Assembly: GCF_035987325.1 (NCBI RefSeq) | Contig: NZ_CP108488.1 | Coordinates: 8,494,001-8,558,000, forward strand | Direction of reading: 5' to 3' | DNA: 64,000 nt | DNA from: Streptomyces sp. NBC_01244 | Lineage (GTDB): Bacteria > Actinomycetota > Actinomycetes > Streptomycetales > Streptomycetaceae | Shown here: piece by piece, positions 24,335-32,634 of the stretch | How positions within the stretch are numbered: position 1 is the first letter of the stretch | Layout: each line of letters starts with the position of its first letter | Position numbers and translations under genes: made by a program | The notes under the pieces: generated by a model | Database searches by the model: none | What the model saw: only the letters and a program-made list of their open reading frames with translations | What the model was told of the DNA's origin: nothing

Positions 24335-24480
24335 GGCGCTGGGGCTGGGCGGACAGCGGTGCCATGGGGGGTGGCGGTGGTCATGTCGGCTACTCCGGAA
24401 CGTCGTTGGGGGTGTCGGCCGGTTGCTCGCTGGGTGGCGCGGGAGACGCTCGGGCCGGGCTTCACCGGATCCCCACCTTT

Positions 24481-24497
24481 CCCATCGGATTGATAGG
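24481..24497 (-). promoter_or_regulatory. Sulfur-regulon dyad, site C
   Basis: CCCATC-GGATT-GATAGG, the most symmetric of the four sites, about 100 bp upstream of the SfnB-like gene. No leader peptide was found between this site and that gene. Confidence 0.5.
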
Positions 24498-24530
24498 GAT
24501 ACTTGCCCCAAGCGGCCTTCCCGGCAAGTG

Positions 24531-24579
24531 CGTGACCGCATGGCGGACAGCCCCGTCTCTCCATGAGAGATGACGCAGG
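24531..24579 (-). promoter_or_regulatory. Conserved upstream block, copy C, with palindrome
   Basis: CGTGACCGCATGGCGGACAG followed by the perfect palindrome TCTCTC-CAT-GAGAGA (24556-24570) and GACGCAGG. Same order as in blocks A and B. Confidence 0.45.
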
Positions 24580-24611
24580 GTCGGAAGACTTCCCGGAGCC
24601 CGGAGGCATAA

Positions 24612-24634
24612 TTCCCTATAGAATCAGTAGGGAA
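24612..24634 (+). promoter_or_regulatory. Sulfur-regulon dyad, site D
   Basis: Perfect 7-bp arms TTCCCTA (24612-24618) and TAGGGAA (24628-24634) with a 9-bp centre; the inner CCTATA...AGTAGG fits sites A-C. It lies about 35 bp upstream of leader peptide C and facing the winged-helix gene, overlapping a TATAGAAT -10-like sequence. Confidence 0.55.
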
Positions 24635-24667
24635 GTATTGACGCGGGCCCGTGGAGCACCCCACGAT

Positions 24668-24757
24668 GTGACCATGTCCCCGTCGCAGCCGTTGCTCGTA
24701 CGCCGCAGGCACGTTGACTTCCGTCTCGTCGCCAGCGCCGCCTGCCGACCCGTCTGA
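24668..24757 (+). CDS. Leader peptide C upstream of winged-helix gene
   Basis: 29 residues from GTG 24668 (27 if ATG 24674 is used); GGAG lies 11 nt upstream of the GTG. Ends RRRHVDFRLVASAACRPV, a diverged member of the same leader family as A and B, with Cys near the C terminus. It precedes the winged-helix gene by 254 nt, so that gene may also answer to cysteine supply. Confidence 0.7.
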   Translation: MTMSPSQPLLVRRRHVDFRLVASAACRPV

Positions 24758-25011
24758 GGTTTCTTCGACAGGGCATTTCCACGTCGCGCGCAGGCGTTCC
24801 GGCCGCCGCTTCTCTCCGTGGGCCTTCCTCTCCAACGGGCGGCGGTTCTCCCGGCGCCTGCCCCTCCGGGTCTCCCTGCCGAGTCACCGGGGTCCGCCGC
24901 GTGTACGGCGTGCCCGCCCTCTCCGGCGGATCCGTCACGGATCCGCCACACCCTGTCGTGTCCGAACACCCGGCATCCGCAGTTCACTCCGAGCAGCCGA
25001 AGGGGCTCATC

Positions 25012-25563
25012 GTGACCACCGCACTTCCCGCACCCGCCACCCACCGTTCCCCCGCGCCCCGACTGCAGCTGGTCGGTGACCACCCTGCCCTCGTACCCGC
25101 CCACGGAACGGACGGCGGCCGCGTCGGATACCTCGTGTTCCTGCCGGCGAACGTGGACCCGGTGGCGCTGATGAGATCGCACGGTGTGCGCCCGGAGGTT
25201 CCTCCCCTCGAGCTCGGGGCGTCGCAGGCTCCCGATCCGAAACCGGCCCCCCACCCCGGGCCCGTCCACTCCGACGACGCCATCCGGGTCGATCGGGAGC
25301 GTCGGCTGGTCGAGGTCGACGGGCGTGAACTGGAGCTGACCTACCTGGAGTTCGACCTTCTCTCGCACTTCGTGGCCCACCCGCACACGGTTCACACGCG
25401 CGATGCGCTCATCTCGGGCATCTGGGGGTACGGGCACATCGGCGACGGCCGCACCGTGGACGTCCACGTGGCCCGGTTGCGCCGCAAGCTCGGCCCCGCC
25501 CACCGGGCCCGCATCTCCACGGTGCGGCGCGTGGGCTACAAGTACGTGCCCGACCATCAGTAG
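25012..25563 (+). CDS. Stand-alone OmpR/PhoB-type winged-helix regulator
   Basis: 183 residues from GTG 25012 with AAGGGG 6 nt upstream. The C-terminal ~95 residues are a response-regulator DNA-binding domain (VDGRELELTYLEFDLLSHFVAHPHTVHTRDALISGIWGYG, RTVDVHVARLRRKLG, RRVGYKYVPD). The N-terminal half is not a phospho-acceptor receiver, so it is not a normal two-component regulator. It carries a GYLVFLPANVDPVAL segment of unknown role. Linkage to a sulfur-type leader peptide and dyad suggests a sulfur-metabolism regulator. Confidence 0.85.
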   Translation: MTTALPAPATHRSPAPRLQLVGDHPALVPAHGTDGGRVGYLVFLPANVDPVALMRSHGVRPEVPPLELGASQAPDPKPAPHPGPVHSDDAIRVDRERRLVEVDGRELELTYLEFDLLSHFVAHPHTVHTRDALISGIWGYGHIGDGRTVDVHVARLRRKLGPAHRARISTVRRVGYKYVPDHQ

Positions 25564-25621
25564 CCTCCGGTGCCGGTCCGTGAACCGAACCGGCGGACTC
25601 CGAGCGGCAAGGAAGCTGCGT

Positions 25622-26410
25622 CTAGCCGGCCTTGAGGGTGCCGCCGTCGATGACGTGGTCGGCGCCGTGGATGTTGGCGGCGCGTTCGGACAGGAGGAAG
25701 GTGACCAGGTCGGCGACCTCTTCGGGTGTGGTGACGCGTCCCGATGCGAGGCCGAACTGCCCGGGAATGTTCGCGAGGAGGTCGCTGTGGCTGACGCCGT
25801 AGGCGTCGGCGACCTTGCCGCCGAAACCGTTCGGGTCGGTCCACAGCGGGCTCGAGACGAAGCCGGGGGAGACCGTGTTGACGCGCACGCCGCGCGGTGC
25901 GAGTTCCTCGCTGAGCCGCTTGCTGAGCTGGTTCAGTGCCGCCTTGGCCTCGGCGTAGCCGACCGGTGAACCGGCGGGCACGCGGGCATTGATCGACGAG
26001 ATGTTGACGATCGCCCCCCGGCGCTCCAGGATGCTCGGCAGCGCCGCCCGGGTCGTCCAGACCGCGCTGAACAGGTTGAGGTCGAAGACGGCCTGCCATT
26101 GATCGTCGTCCACGTCGAGGAAGCCGCCCAGGGACAGCGCGTCCGGATCGCCGGCGCCGACGTTGTTGACCAGGAAGTCGATCCCGCCGACCGCGTCGAT
26201 CGCCTCCCCGACCACCCTCGTCGCTCCGTCGCGTGTGCTCAGGTCGACGGACACGGTGGCGGCGGCGGCCTTCTCCAGCTCGGGCGTGATGGTGCGTGCG
26301 GCGCCCACCACCCGTACGCCTTCCGCCGCCAGGGCCTGGGTGATGGCGAGACCGATGCCTCGGCCCGCGCCGGTGACGATGGCGGTCTTCCCGCTGATTC
26401 CGAGGTCCAT
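25622..26410 (-). CDS. Short-chain dehydrogenase/reductase
   Basis: 262 residues with a complete classical SDR set: TGAGRGIG (NAD(P) site, residues 13-20), NNVGAG, Ser in ISSINARV, Tyr-x3-Lys in GYAEAKAALNQLSKRL, and PGFVSSPLW. It should oxidise or reduce an alcohol/ketone. It is 102 nt downstream of the TetR gene on the same strand, with a 24-bp near-palindrome between them, so it is the likely target of that TetR. Confidence 0.9.
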   Translation of the reverse strand: MDLGISGKTAIVTGAGRGIGLAITQALAAEGVRVVGAARTITPELEKAAAATVSVDLSTRDGATRVVGEAIDAVGGIDFLVNNVGAGDPDALSLGGFLDVDDDQWQAVFDLNLFSAVWTTRAALPSILERRGAIVNISSINARVPAGSPVGYAEAKAALNQLSKRLSEELAPRGVRVNTVSPGFVSSPLWTDPNGFGGKVADAYGVSHSDLLANIPGQFGLASGRVTTPEEVADLVTFLLSERAANIHGADHVIDGGTLKAG

Positions 26411-26450
26411 GACTCCACTTTCTTGTGGCTATAGGTTTTTGAACCACAGG

Positions 26451-26474
26451 GTTTTTGAACTGCAGGTCAAAAAC
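26451..26474 (-). promoter_or_regulatory. TetR operator in SDR promoter
   Basis: 24-bp near-palindrome: arms GTTTTTGAACTG (26451-26462) and CAGGTCAAAAAC (26463-26474), 11 of 12 positions symmetric. An extra half-site GGTTTTTGAACC lies at 26434-26445. The inner GA-CT/AGGTCAA pattern matches the operator at 27104-27127. Confidence 0.7.
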
Positions 26475-26512
26475 TAGGGCGTAAAAAAGGGCCCCGGTGG
26501 GGGCGTCGCGGA

Positions 26513-27088
26513 TCAGAGGCCCGCCAGAGCCGTGTCGATGACCCCGTGCAGGGTCGGTCCGTCGAAGGTCTTGGCCATGACGCGCAGCCCCACGATGGTG
26601 TTCAGGAGAAACTGCGCCTGCGCCCTGGCGTCGACCTCGGGGGCGACATCGCCGTCGCGGCGGCCCTGCTCGATGCGGTCGGTGAGGAGCTGGATGGTGC
26701 GCTGACCCATGCGGTGGACCGCCTGCGTCGCTTCCTCGTCCCGCCCGCCGAGTTCCAGTGCGACGTTGGTGCCGAAGCAGCCGCGCCTGACCGGCCCTTC
26801 CAGGTCCGTGTCCACGAGGAGGATCAGGTAGTCGCGGATGCATTCCTTGGTCGTGCTCGGCCGGGCGAGGAACTCCTCGGTCATTTCGGAGCCGGCGCGA
26901 CCGTAGAGCTCGAGGGCCTTGCCGAACAGCTCGCGCTTGGATCCGAAGGCGTGGTACAGGCTGCCCTTGGCCACCCCGGTGGCCTCGGCGAGGTCCGCGG
27001 GGGAGGTGCCGGCGTAGCCGTTGGTCCAGAACGCCTCCATCGCCTGTGCGATGACCGCGTCCGGTTCGAAGTTCTTCGGCCTGCCCAT
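26513..27088 (-). CDS. TetR/AcrR-family regulator
   Basis: 191 residues. DNA-binding domain MGRPKNFEPDAVIAQAMEAFWTNGYAGTSPADLAEATGVAKGSLYHAF (residues 1-48), close in form to regulators that repress adjacent oxidoreductases. C-terminal domain carries CFGTNVALELGGRDEEATQAV. The promoter contains a perfect 10-bp-arm palindrome and the downstream SDR promoter a related one, so it probably represses both itself and the SDR until a small electrophile or other ligand binds. Confidence 0.9.
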   Translation of the reverse strand: MGRPKNFEPDAVIAQAMEAFWTNGYAGTSPADLAEATGVAKGSLYHAFGSKRELFGKALELYGRAGSEMTEEFLARPSTTKECIRDYLILLVDTDLEGPVRRGCFGTNVALELGGRDEEATQAVHRMGQRTIQLLTDRIEQGRRDGDVAPEVDARAQAQFLLNTIVGLRVMAKTFDGPTLHGVIDTALAGL

Positions 27089-27103
27089 GACGCCACGCTA
27101 TCG

Positions 27104-27127
27104 ATTGTTGACCTCAAGGTCAACAAT
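27104..27127. promoter_or_regulatory. TetR autoregulatory operator
   Basis: Perfect arms ATTGTTGACC (27104-27113) and GGTCAACAAT (27118-27127) around TCAA. Sited 16 bp upstream of the TetR start and 62 bp upstream of the metallophosphoesterase, so it could affect both. Confidence 0.75.
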
Positions 27128-27189
27128 ACTGCCCGGCCTGGTGGCCCCGGCATACAATCCGAGCTTCCGGACCGAAGGAGTCACCTCCC

Positions 27190-27954
27190 GTGATCGTGAT
27201 AGCCCACCTCAGCGACGTCCACCTCGACGGCGGGGAGCGGGCCGCCGAGCGGACCCGTGTCGTCATGGAGTACCTGGAGGGGCTCCCGTACGCACTCGAC
27301 GCGGTACTGGTGAGCGGGGACATCGCCGATCACGCGCGCCCGGAGGAGTACGAGGAGGCGCGCAAGGCCCTCGGCTCCCGCCATCCGCTCGTCGTCTGCC
27401 CCGGGAACCACGACGGCCGGGCCGCCTTCCGGCGCGGTCTGCTGGGGGAGGAACACCCGTCCGCGGCCCCGGTCGACCAGGTGCTGCGCGGCGACGGCTT
27501 CGTCCTCGCGGTGTGCGATTCGTCCGTACCCGGTGAACACCGCGGGTATCTGGAGGACTCGACGATCGCCTGGCTGGACGGGGTGCTCACCGACACCCCG
27601 CGCGAGGTGCCGGTACTGGTCGCCTTCCACCACCCGCCCGTCCCGCTGCACATCCCGTACGTGGACGGCATCCGGCAGTTCGGAGAGGAGCGGCTGGCGG
27701 CGCTGGCCGAGCGGCACCCGCACCTGACGGCGTTCCTGTGCGGGCACGCCCACACCGGCGCGGCGACCACCTTCGCGGGGCGGCCGCTGCTCGTGGCTCC
27801 CGGCGTGGTGTCCACGACCCGGCTCCCGTGGGAGGCTGCGTCCGGGGAGAGCGAGTACGTCCACACGGACGAGCCGCCGGCCGTGGCCTTCCACGTGGTC
27901 GGCGAGGACGGCCGGCTGACGACCCATTACAGGGTGGTCGTGGCCCGCCGGTAG
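27190..27954 (+). CDS. CpdA-type metallophosphoesterase
   Basis: 254 residues from GTG 27190. All motifs of calcineurin-like phosphoesterases are present: HLSDVHLDG (D-x-H), LVSGDIADH (GD), CPGNHDGR (GNHD), AFHHPP, LCGHAHTG (GHxH). The layout resembles CpdA-like 3',5'-cyclic-nucleotide phosphodiesterases. It should use two metal ions in the cytosol. Its 3' end overlaps the convergent DUF2087 gene by 28 nt. A functional link to the cyclase at 2476-5595 would be speculative. Confidence 0.88.
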   Translation: MIVIAHLSDVHLDGGERAAERTRVVMEYLEGLPYALDAVLVSGDIADHARPEEYEEARKALGSRHPLVVCPGNHDGRAAFRRGLLGEEHPSAAPVDQVLRGDGFVLAVCDSSVPGEHRGYLEDSTIAWLDGVLTDTPREVPVLVAFHHPPVPLHIPYVDGIRQFGEERLAALAERHPHLTAFLCGHAHTGAATTFAGRPLLVAPGVVSTTRLPWEAASGESEYVHTDEPPAVAFHVVGEDGRLTTHYRVVVARR

Positions 27955-28226
27955 CCGGAGCCGTCGCGGGTGCGGGTGAGGTGCCCGGCGATGACCAGGT
28001 AGCGCCGCAGCGCCGCGCAGTCCTCGTGAACGGTGAGCAGCAGGTCGTTCACCTCCGGCTCCGTGTACGCGCGGTCCGCCGCGAAGAGGGTCTCGGTGAG
28101 GTGGGCGAGCAACTGCTCGCGGCGGGCCGCCTTGCGCGGGATCGCCGTGAGACGACCGCCGGCGGAGAAGAGGTCGGTGACGCCGCGCCGGGTGCGCGTG
28201 CTGGTTTCTGTGGTGCTTTGGGACAT
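27927..28226 (-). CDS. DUF2087-domain protein
   Basis: 99 residues from ATG 28226; a longer frame to 28424 is unlikely. The domain is recognisable: GRLTAIPRKAARREQLLAHLTETLFAADRAYTEPEVNDLLLTVHEDCAALRRYLVIAGHLTRTRDGSGYRR (residues ~28-95). In other proteins this domain is fused to winged helices, so a small DNA-binding or regulatory role is likely. The last 28 nt are antisense to the end of the metallophosphoesterase gene. Confidence 0.85.
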   Translation of the reverse strand: MSQSTTETSTRTRRGVTDLFSAGGRLTAIPRKAARREQLLAHLTETLFAADRAYTEPEVNDLLLTVHEDCAALRRYLVIAGHLTRTRDGSGYRRATTTL

Positions 28227-28371
28227 GCCATGGAGCTTCACCCGGCCGGTCGCCCCGGGGCAACCACTTTTCCGCACGCGCGAAAAGTGACGGTCGTTCA
28301 TCTTACTGAGTGGTAGCACCTGCCAGTACCCTCCCCCGTGACCGGTTCCTGCCCCCCACGGAGGAGCACGT

Positions 28372-31146
28372 ATGCGACGCCCCACCACGCGCACGAGAGC
28401 TCGCACGAGAACTGCCGTCGCCACCGCACTGATCGCCCTCGGGGCGGCCCTGCTGACCCCGGCCGCCCCGGTCGCCTCGGCGGCCGCCGCACCGGCGCCG
28501 CTCCCGATCGCCGACTATGCCGACTATTGCGGCGGGCAGTGCGCGGACATCCTGCCGCCCGGCCAGAGCGGCAACGCCACCCTCGCGCAGATCCTCGCCC
28601 ACAAGGCGTTCGGCACGCTGCCCGCCCACACCTCCGACCAACTGGCGCGCTACGACTCCCTGGTGGCCGGCTATCCCGGCCTCACCGACGCCAAGGTCAA
28701 CGAGTTCTTCAACGACGCCTCCTTCGGCGTCCCGGCCGACCAGGTCGAGTCCACGAGCAGCCCGCGTTCCGACGTCACCATCACCCGGGACAAGAAGAGC
28801 GGCGTCCCCCACATCAAGGGCACCACCCGCTACGGGACTTCCTTCGGCGCCGGCTACGCGGCAGCCCAGGACCGGCTCTGGCAGATGGACCTCTTCCGGC
28901 ACGTCGGCCGGGGCGACCTCACCCCCTTCGCCGGCGGAGCCCTCGCCAACCAGGGCCTGGAGCAGCAGTTCTGGCCGCAGGCCCCGTACACCGAGCCGGA
29001 CCTCCAGGCCCAGGTGGACCGGATCCGGACCGCGGAAGGTGAGCGCGGGCGACTCGCGATGGAGGACGCCCAGGCCTACGTCGACGGAATCAACGCCTAT
29101 CGCGTGCAGTCAAAGAACGGCCGCTACTTCCCCGGCGAGTACGTGCTGACCGGGCACATCAACTCGATCACCAACGCCGGTGAGATCCAGCCCTTCAAGA
29201 TCACCGACTTGATCGCCCTGGCCTCCGTCGTGGGCGGCCTGTTCGGCGGCGGTGGAGGCGGCGAAGTGCAGGCCGCGCTCTCCCTGTTGTCCGCGCAGCA
29301 GAAGTACGGCCTGGAGGAGGGCACCCGGGTCTGGGAGTCCTTCCGTGAGCGCGAGGACCCGGAAGCCGTGCTCACCGTCCACGACGGGACGAGCTTCCCC
29401 TACGCGCAGAAGCCCGCCGACCCGCAGGGCGCGGCCCTGCCCGACGCCGGCTCGGTCACCGCCGAGCAGCTCGTGTACGACCGCACGGGCTCGGCCGCGA
29501 CCGCCGCCGCGGCGAACCCGCCCAAGCCGGTGAAGCAGAGCATGTCCAACGCCCTGGTCGTCTCCGGCGCGAAGACCGCGAGCGGCCACCCGGTCGCCGT
29601 CTTCGGCCCGCAGACCGGCTACCTCGCGCCCCAACTCCTCATGCTCCAGGAGCTTCAGGGTCCGGGCATCAGCGCGCGCGGCGCCTCCTTCGCGGGCGTC
29701 AGCATGTACGTACAGCTCGGGCGCGGCCAGGACTACGCTTGGAGCGCCACCTCGGCCGGCCAGGACATCACCGACACCTTCGCCGTCGAACTGTGCGAGC
29801 CCGGCGGCGGCGCCCCCACCAAGGCGAGCACCTCGTACGTCTACCGCGGGGCCTGCACGCCCATGGAGAAGCTGGAACACACCAACGCCTGGAAGTCCTC
29901 CGTCGCGGACCCCACCCCCGACGGCTCCTACCGGATGCAGGTGTGGCGCACGCACTACGGCATCGTCACGCACCGCGCGACCGTCGCGGGCAAGCCCGTG
30001 GCCTACACCGCGCTGCGCTCCACGTACCGCCACGAAGCCGATTCGATCATCGGCTTCCAGATGTTCAACGACCCCTCCTACGTGAAGGACGCCCGCACCT
30101 TCCAGGAAGCGGCCCGGCACATCGGCTACGCCTTCAACTGGTTCTACGCCGACTCGCGCGAAGCGGCCTACTACAACAGCGGCTCGAACCCGGTGCGTCC
30201 GGCGGGAGTCGACGCGGCACTGCCCATCCAGGGCAAGCAGATCTACGAATGGCAGGACTTCGACCCGGCCGCCAACACCGCCGCCTACACTCCGCCGTCC
30301 GAGCACCCCCAGTCCATCGGCCAGGACTACTACGTCAGTTGGAACAACAAGCAGGCCAAGGGGTACGGCGCGGCCGGATTCGGGATGGGCTCCGTGCACC
30401 GCGGCGACCTCCTCGACCAGCGCGTCAAACCACTCGTCGCGGCGGGCGGCGTGACCCGGGCCAAACTCACCCAGGCCATGGCCGACGCGGCCGTCACCGA
30501 CCTGCGCGCCGAGAACCTGCTGCCCGAGCTGCTGGCCGTATTGCGCAGCGCGCCCGTCACCGATCCGGCCGTCGCGGCCGCGATCGACAAGCTCACCGCG
30601 TGGCAGGCGGCGGGCGCCGAGCGCAAGGAGACCGCGCGCGGTTCGAAGACGTACGCGCACGCGGACGCCGTACGGATCATGGACGCCTGGTGGCCCCTGC
30701 TCGTCGAGGCCGAGTTCAAGCCCGGCCTCGGGGCGCCGCTCTATGACGCCCTGCGCGCCTCGCTCACCATCGACGAGGCACCCAACGCGGGTCACGGGCC
30801 CACTGGTTCGCACGCCGGCTCGGCCTTCCAGTACGGCTGGTGGAGCTACGTGGACAAGGACCTGCGTACGGTGCTCGGCCGCCCGGTGTCCGGACCACTG
30901 GCCCGCGCCTACTGCGGGGGCGGCTCGCTCTCCGGATGCCGGGACGCCATGACGGCGTCGCTCAAGCAGGCCGCGACCGCCACCCCCGCCGCCGTGTACC
31001 CGGCGGACGGGATCTGCGCCGCGGGCAACCAGTGGTGCGCGGACGCGATCGTGCAGCGTCCGGTGGGCGGCCTGGCCCACCCGCAGATCAACTGGCAGAA
31101 CCGGCCCACCTATCAGCAGGTGGTGGAGTTCCCCGCCCACCGCTGA
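28372..31146 (+). CDS. Secreted penicillin-acylase-family Ntn hydrolase
   Basis: 924 residues. A signal peptide (Arg/Thr-rich start, hydrophobic ALIALGAALLTPAAPVASAAAA) is followed by an alpha-chain region (VTITRDKKSGVPHIKGTTRYGTSFGAGYAAAQDRLWQMDLFRHVGRG) and the beta-chain start at Ser392 (KQSMSNALVVSG), the N-terminal nucleophile after autocleavage. The family includes penicillin G acylase, acyl-homoserine-lactone acylase and cyclic lipopeptide acylase. A secreted acylase removing acyl side chains from signals or antibiotics is the best call; substrate unknown. Confidence 0.9.
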   Translation: MRRPTTRTRARTRTAVATALIALGAALLTPAAPVASAAAAPAPLPIADYADYCGGQCADILPPGQSGNATLAQILAHKAFGTLPAHTSDQLARYDSLVAGYPGLTDAKVNEFFNDASFGVPADQVESTSSPRSDVTITRDKKSGVPHIKGTTRYGTSFGAGYAAAQDRLWQMDLFRHVGRGDLTPFAGGALANQGLEQQFWPQAPYTEPDLQAQVDRIRTAEGERGRLAMEDAQAYVDGINAYRVQSKNGRYFPGEYVLTGHINSITNAGEIQPFKITDLIALASVVGGLFGGGGGGEVQAALSLLSAQQKYGLEEGTRVWESFREREDPEAVLTVHDGTSFPYAQKPADPQGAALPDAGSVTAEQLVYDRTGSAATAAAANPPKPVKQSMSNALVVSGAKTASGHPVAVFGPQTGYLAPQLLMLQELQGPGISARGASFAGVSMYVQLGRGQDYAWSATSAGQDITDTFAVELCEPGGGAPTKASTSYVYRGACTPMEKLEHTNAWKSSVADPTPDGSYRMQVWRTHYGIVTHRATVAGKPVAYTALRSTYRHEADSIIGFQMFNDPSYVKDARTFQEAARHIGYAFNWFYADSREAAYYNSGSNPVRPAGVDAALPIQGKQIYEWQDFDPAANTAAYTPPSEHPQSIGQDYYVSWNNKQAKGYGAAGFGMGSVHRGDLLDQRVKPLVAAGGVTRAKLTQAMADAAVTDLRAENLLPELLAVLRSAPVTDPAVAAAIDKLTAWQAAGAERKETARGSKTYAHADAVRIMDAWWPLLVEAEFKPGLGAPLYDALRASLTIDEAPNAGHGPTGSHAGSAFQYGWWSYVDKDLRTVLGRPVSGPLARAYCGGGSLSGCRDAMTASLKQAATATPAAVYPADGICAAGNQWCADAIVQRPVGGLAHPQINWQNRPTYQQVVEFPAHR

Positions 31147-31173
31147 GGCCCCCTTGTGCGGGAAGTGCACGAA

Positions 31174-31210
31174 GGCCCGCCGGCCCGGAGTGATCCGGCA
31201 CCGGCGGGCC
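31174..31210. terminator. Terminator hairpin after acylase gene
   Basis: GGCCCGCCGG (31174-31183) pairs perfectly with CCGGCGGGCC (31201-31210). It lies between the convergent acylase and methyltransferase genes. Confidence 0.75.
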
Positions 31211-31268
31211 TCCTCGCGCACGGGGGTCCCTTTTCGGCGGATCGGCGGAGTCCTGCTCGCCGGTCACG

Positions 31269-32474
31269 TCACGCGCCGCGGGGCTGCTCGCGTCGCTTGA
31301 CCGCCCGCAGGACCACGAACTTCGGCTCGCTCGCGGCGACTTCGCTGTTGCCGAAGAGGCGGCGCAGGTGGGTGTGGTAGCCCATGTGGCGGTTGGCCAC
31401 CACCCACAGCTCGCCGCCCGGCCGCAGCACCTTGCGCGACTGCGCGAACATCCGCAGCGCCGTCGCGTCGGTCGTCGCCTGGTGGGAGTGGAAGGGCGGA
31501 TTGCAGAGCACCAGGTCCACCGAACCGGGCGGCAGCATCGAGACCCCGTCCCCGACGATGAACTCGGCGCGGTCCAGGCGTCCTTGGACATTGGCGCGGT
31601 ACGTGGCCTCGGCCGAGGCCACCGCCTGGTACGACTCGTCCGTGAAGACGACCTCGGCCTCCGGGTCGGCGACCGCGACCGCCGTGCCGACGATGCCGTT
31701 GCCGCAGCCCAGGTCGACGACGCGGGCCCCGTCCGTGTTGGTCGGAATGCTCTGGAGGAAGAAGCGGGTGCCGACGTCGAGGCGGTCCGCGCAGAAGATC
31801 CCGGCGTGGTTGACCACGGTCAGACCGGAGCCCGACCCGGCGTCCTGGTCGACGGTGTACGTCACCGGCCACGGACCGTCGGTCCGGGGATGCGCGGCGC
31901 CGGGGTTCCCCGGCGTGCAGAAGATCAGCCGGGCCTTCTTCTCGGCCAGCGAGGTCTTCGTCGGGCCGAGGATCTTCTCGAAGAGCCGCAGCGTGGAGGT
32001 GTGGATCTCCTTCACCATGCCGGTGCCGACGACCACGGTGCCCGCGTGCACGTGCGGGGCCAGGCGGTAGAGCATGTCCTCCAGCAGCGCCAGGCTCTTG
32101 GGCACCCGCACCAGGAGCACGTCGATCCGCTCCGGCGGCGCGTCCTGCGTCGTCAGGAGGGTCACGGTGCTCTTGGCGGTGCCGATGCCGTTGCGGTCCA
32201 GGTTGGCCGCGGTGGCGGAGCGGGTCAGGCTGGAATCGGTGATCTGGGTGGGGTGGTGCGCGGCCAGCGCCGTCGTCAGCGCCCCCCAGCGGTCACCGAT
32301 CACGGTGATCTGCCCGGCGCCGGCCAGATCCACCGGGCCGCGTTCACCCGTACCGGATTCGAGGTGGCGGAGCAGGTACTCGTCGGCGGCGTCCCATGCG
32401 AAGAGCCGGTCGCGCGGGTCCTCGGGGAAGCGGGCGAGCTCGTAGGAGCCGAAGGGCGTGGTCAGACGGTTCAT
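31269..32474 (-). CDS. RlmG/RsmC-type rRNA guanine-N2 methyltransferase
   Basis: 401 residues in two halves, as in RlmG/RsmC: a degenerate N-terminal methyltransferase-like domain and a C-terminal catalytic class I domain with VVDLGCGNGIVGTAV (SAM motif I, near residue 247), DESYQAVASA and the catalytic LCNPPFHSHQAT (NPPF, typical of N2-guanine/N6-adenine enzymes). It probably methylates 23S or 16S rRNA; which base cannot be decided here. Confidence 0.82.
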   Translation of the reverse strand: MNRLTTPFGSYELARFPEDPRDRLFAWDAADEYLLRHLESGTGERGPVDLAGAGQITVIGDRWGALTTALAAHHPTQITDSSLTRSATAANLDRNGIGTAKSTVTLLTTQDAPPERIDVLLVRVPKSLALLEDMLYRLAPHVHAGTVVVGTGMVKEIHTSTLRLFEKILGPTKTSLAEKKARLIFCTPGNPGAAHPRTDGPWPVTYTVDQDAGSGSGLTVVNHAGIFCADRLDVGTRFFLQSIPTNTDGARVVDLGCGNGIVGTAVAVADPEAEVVFTDESYQAVASAEATYRANVQGRLDRAEFIVGDGVSMLPPGSVDLVLCNPPFHSHQATTDATALRMFAQSRKVLRPGGELWVVANRHMGYHTHLRRLFGNSEVAASEPKFVVLRAVKRREQPRGA

Positions 32475-32607
32475 ATTGCCCCCAGGCTAACCGAGGGACC
32501 GCCCCGGTCCCGCACGGGCGGGGCCGGGAGAGTGGGTGGCGGGGCACACGGCCCCGCCGCAGGCCCACCCCGGACCCGGTCCCGGACCCCTCCGCGACCA
32601 GTCCTCC

Positions 32608-32629
32608 CCGGTAGCGGTACCGCTACCGG
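32608..32629 (-). terminator. Palindromic terminator after TPR gene
   Basis: A perfect 22-bp palindrome built of arms CCGGTAGCGGT and ACCGCTACCGG, followed by a partial repeat (ACCGCTACTCCGG). It lies 5 nt past the TPR gene stop and 134 nt before the methyltransferase start. Confidence 0.65.
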
Positions 32630-32634
32630 TACCG

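Noticed and set aside
24307..24609. Short minus-strand frame as a separate small gene or fourth leader peptide
   Set aside because: Its last 25 codons follow a good ribosome site but lack the RRxID...SAxC signature. A frameshifted start of the SfnB-like gene explains it better.
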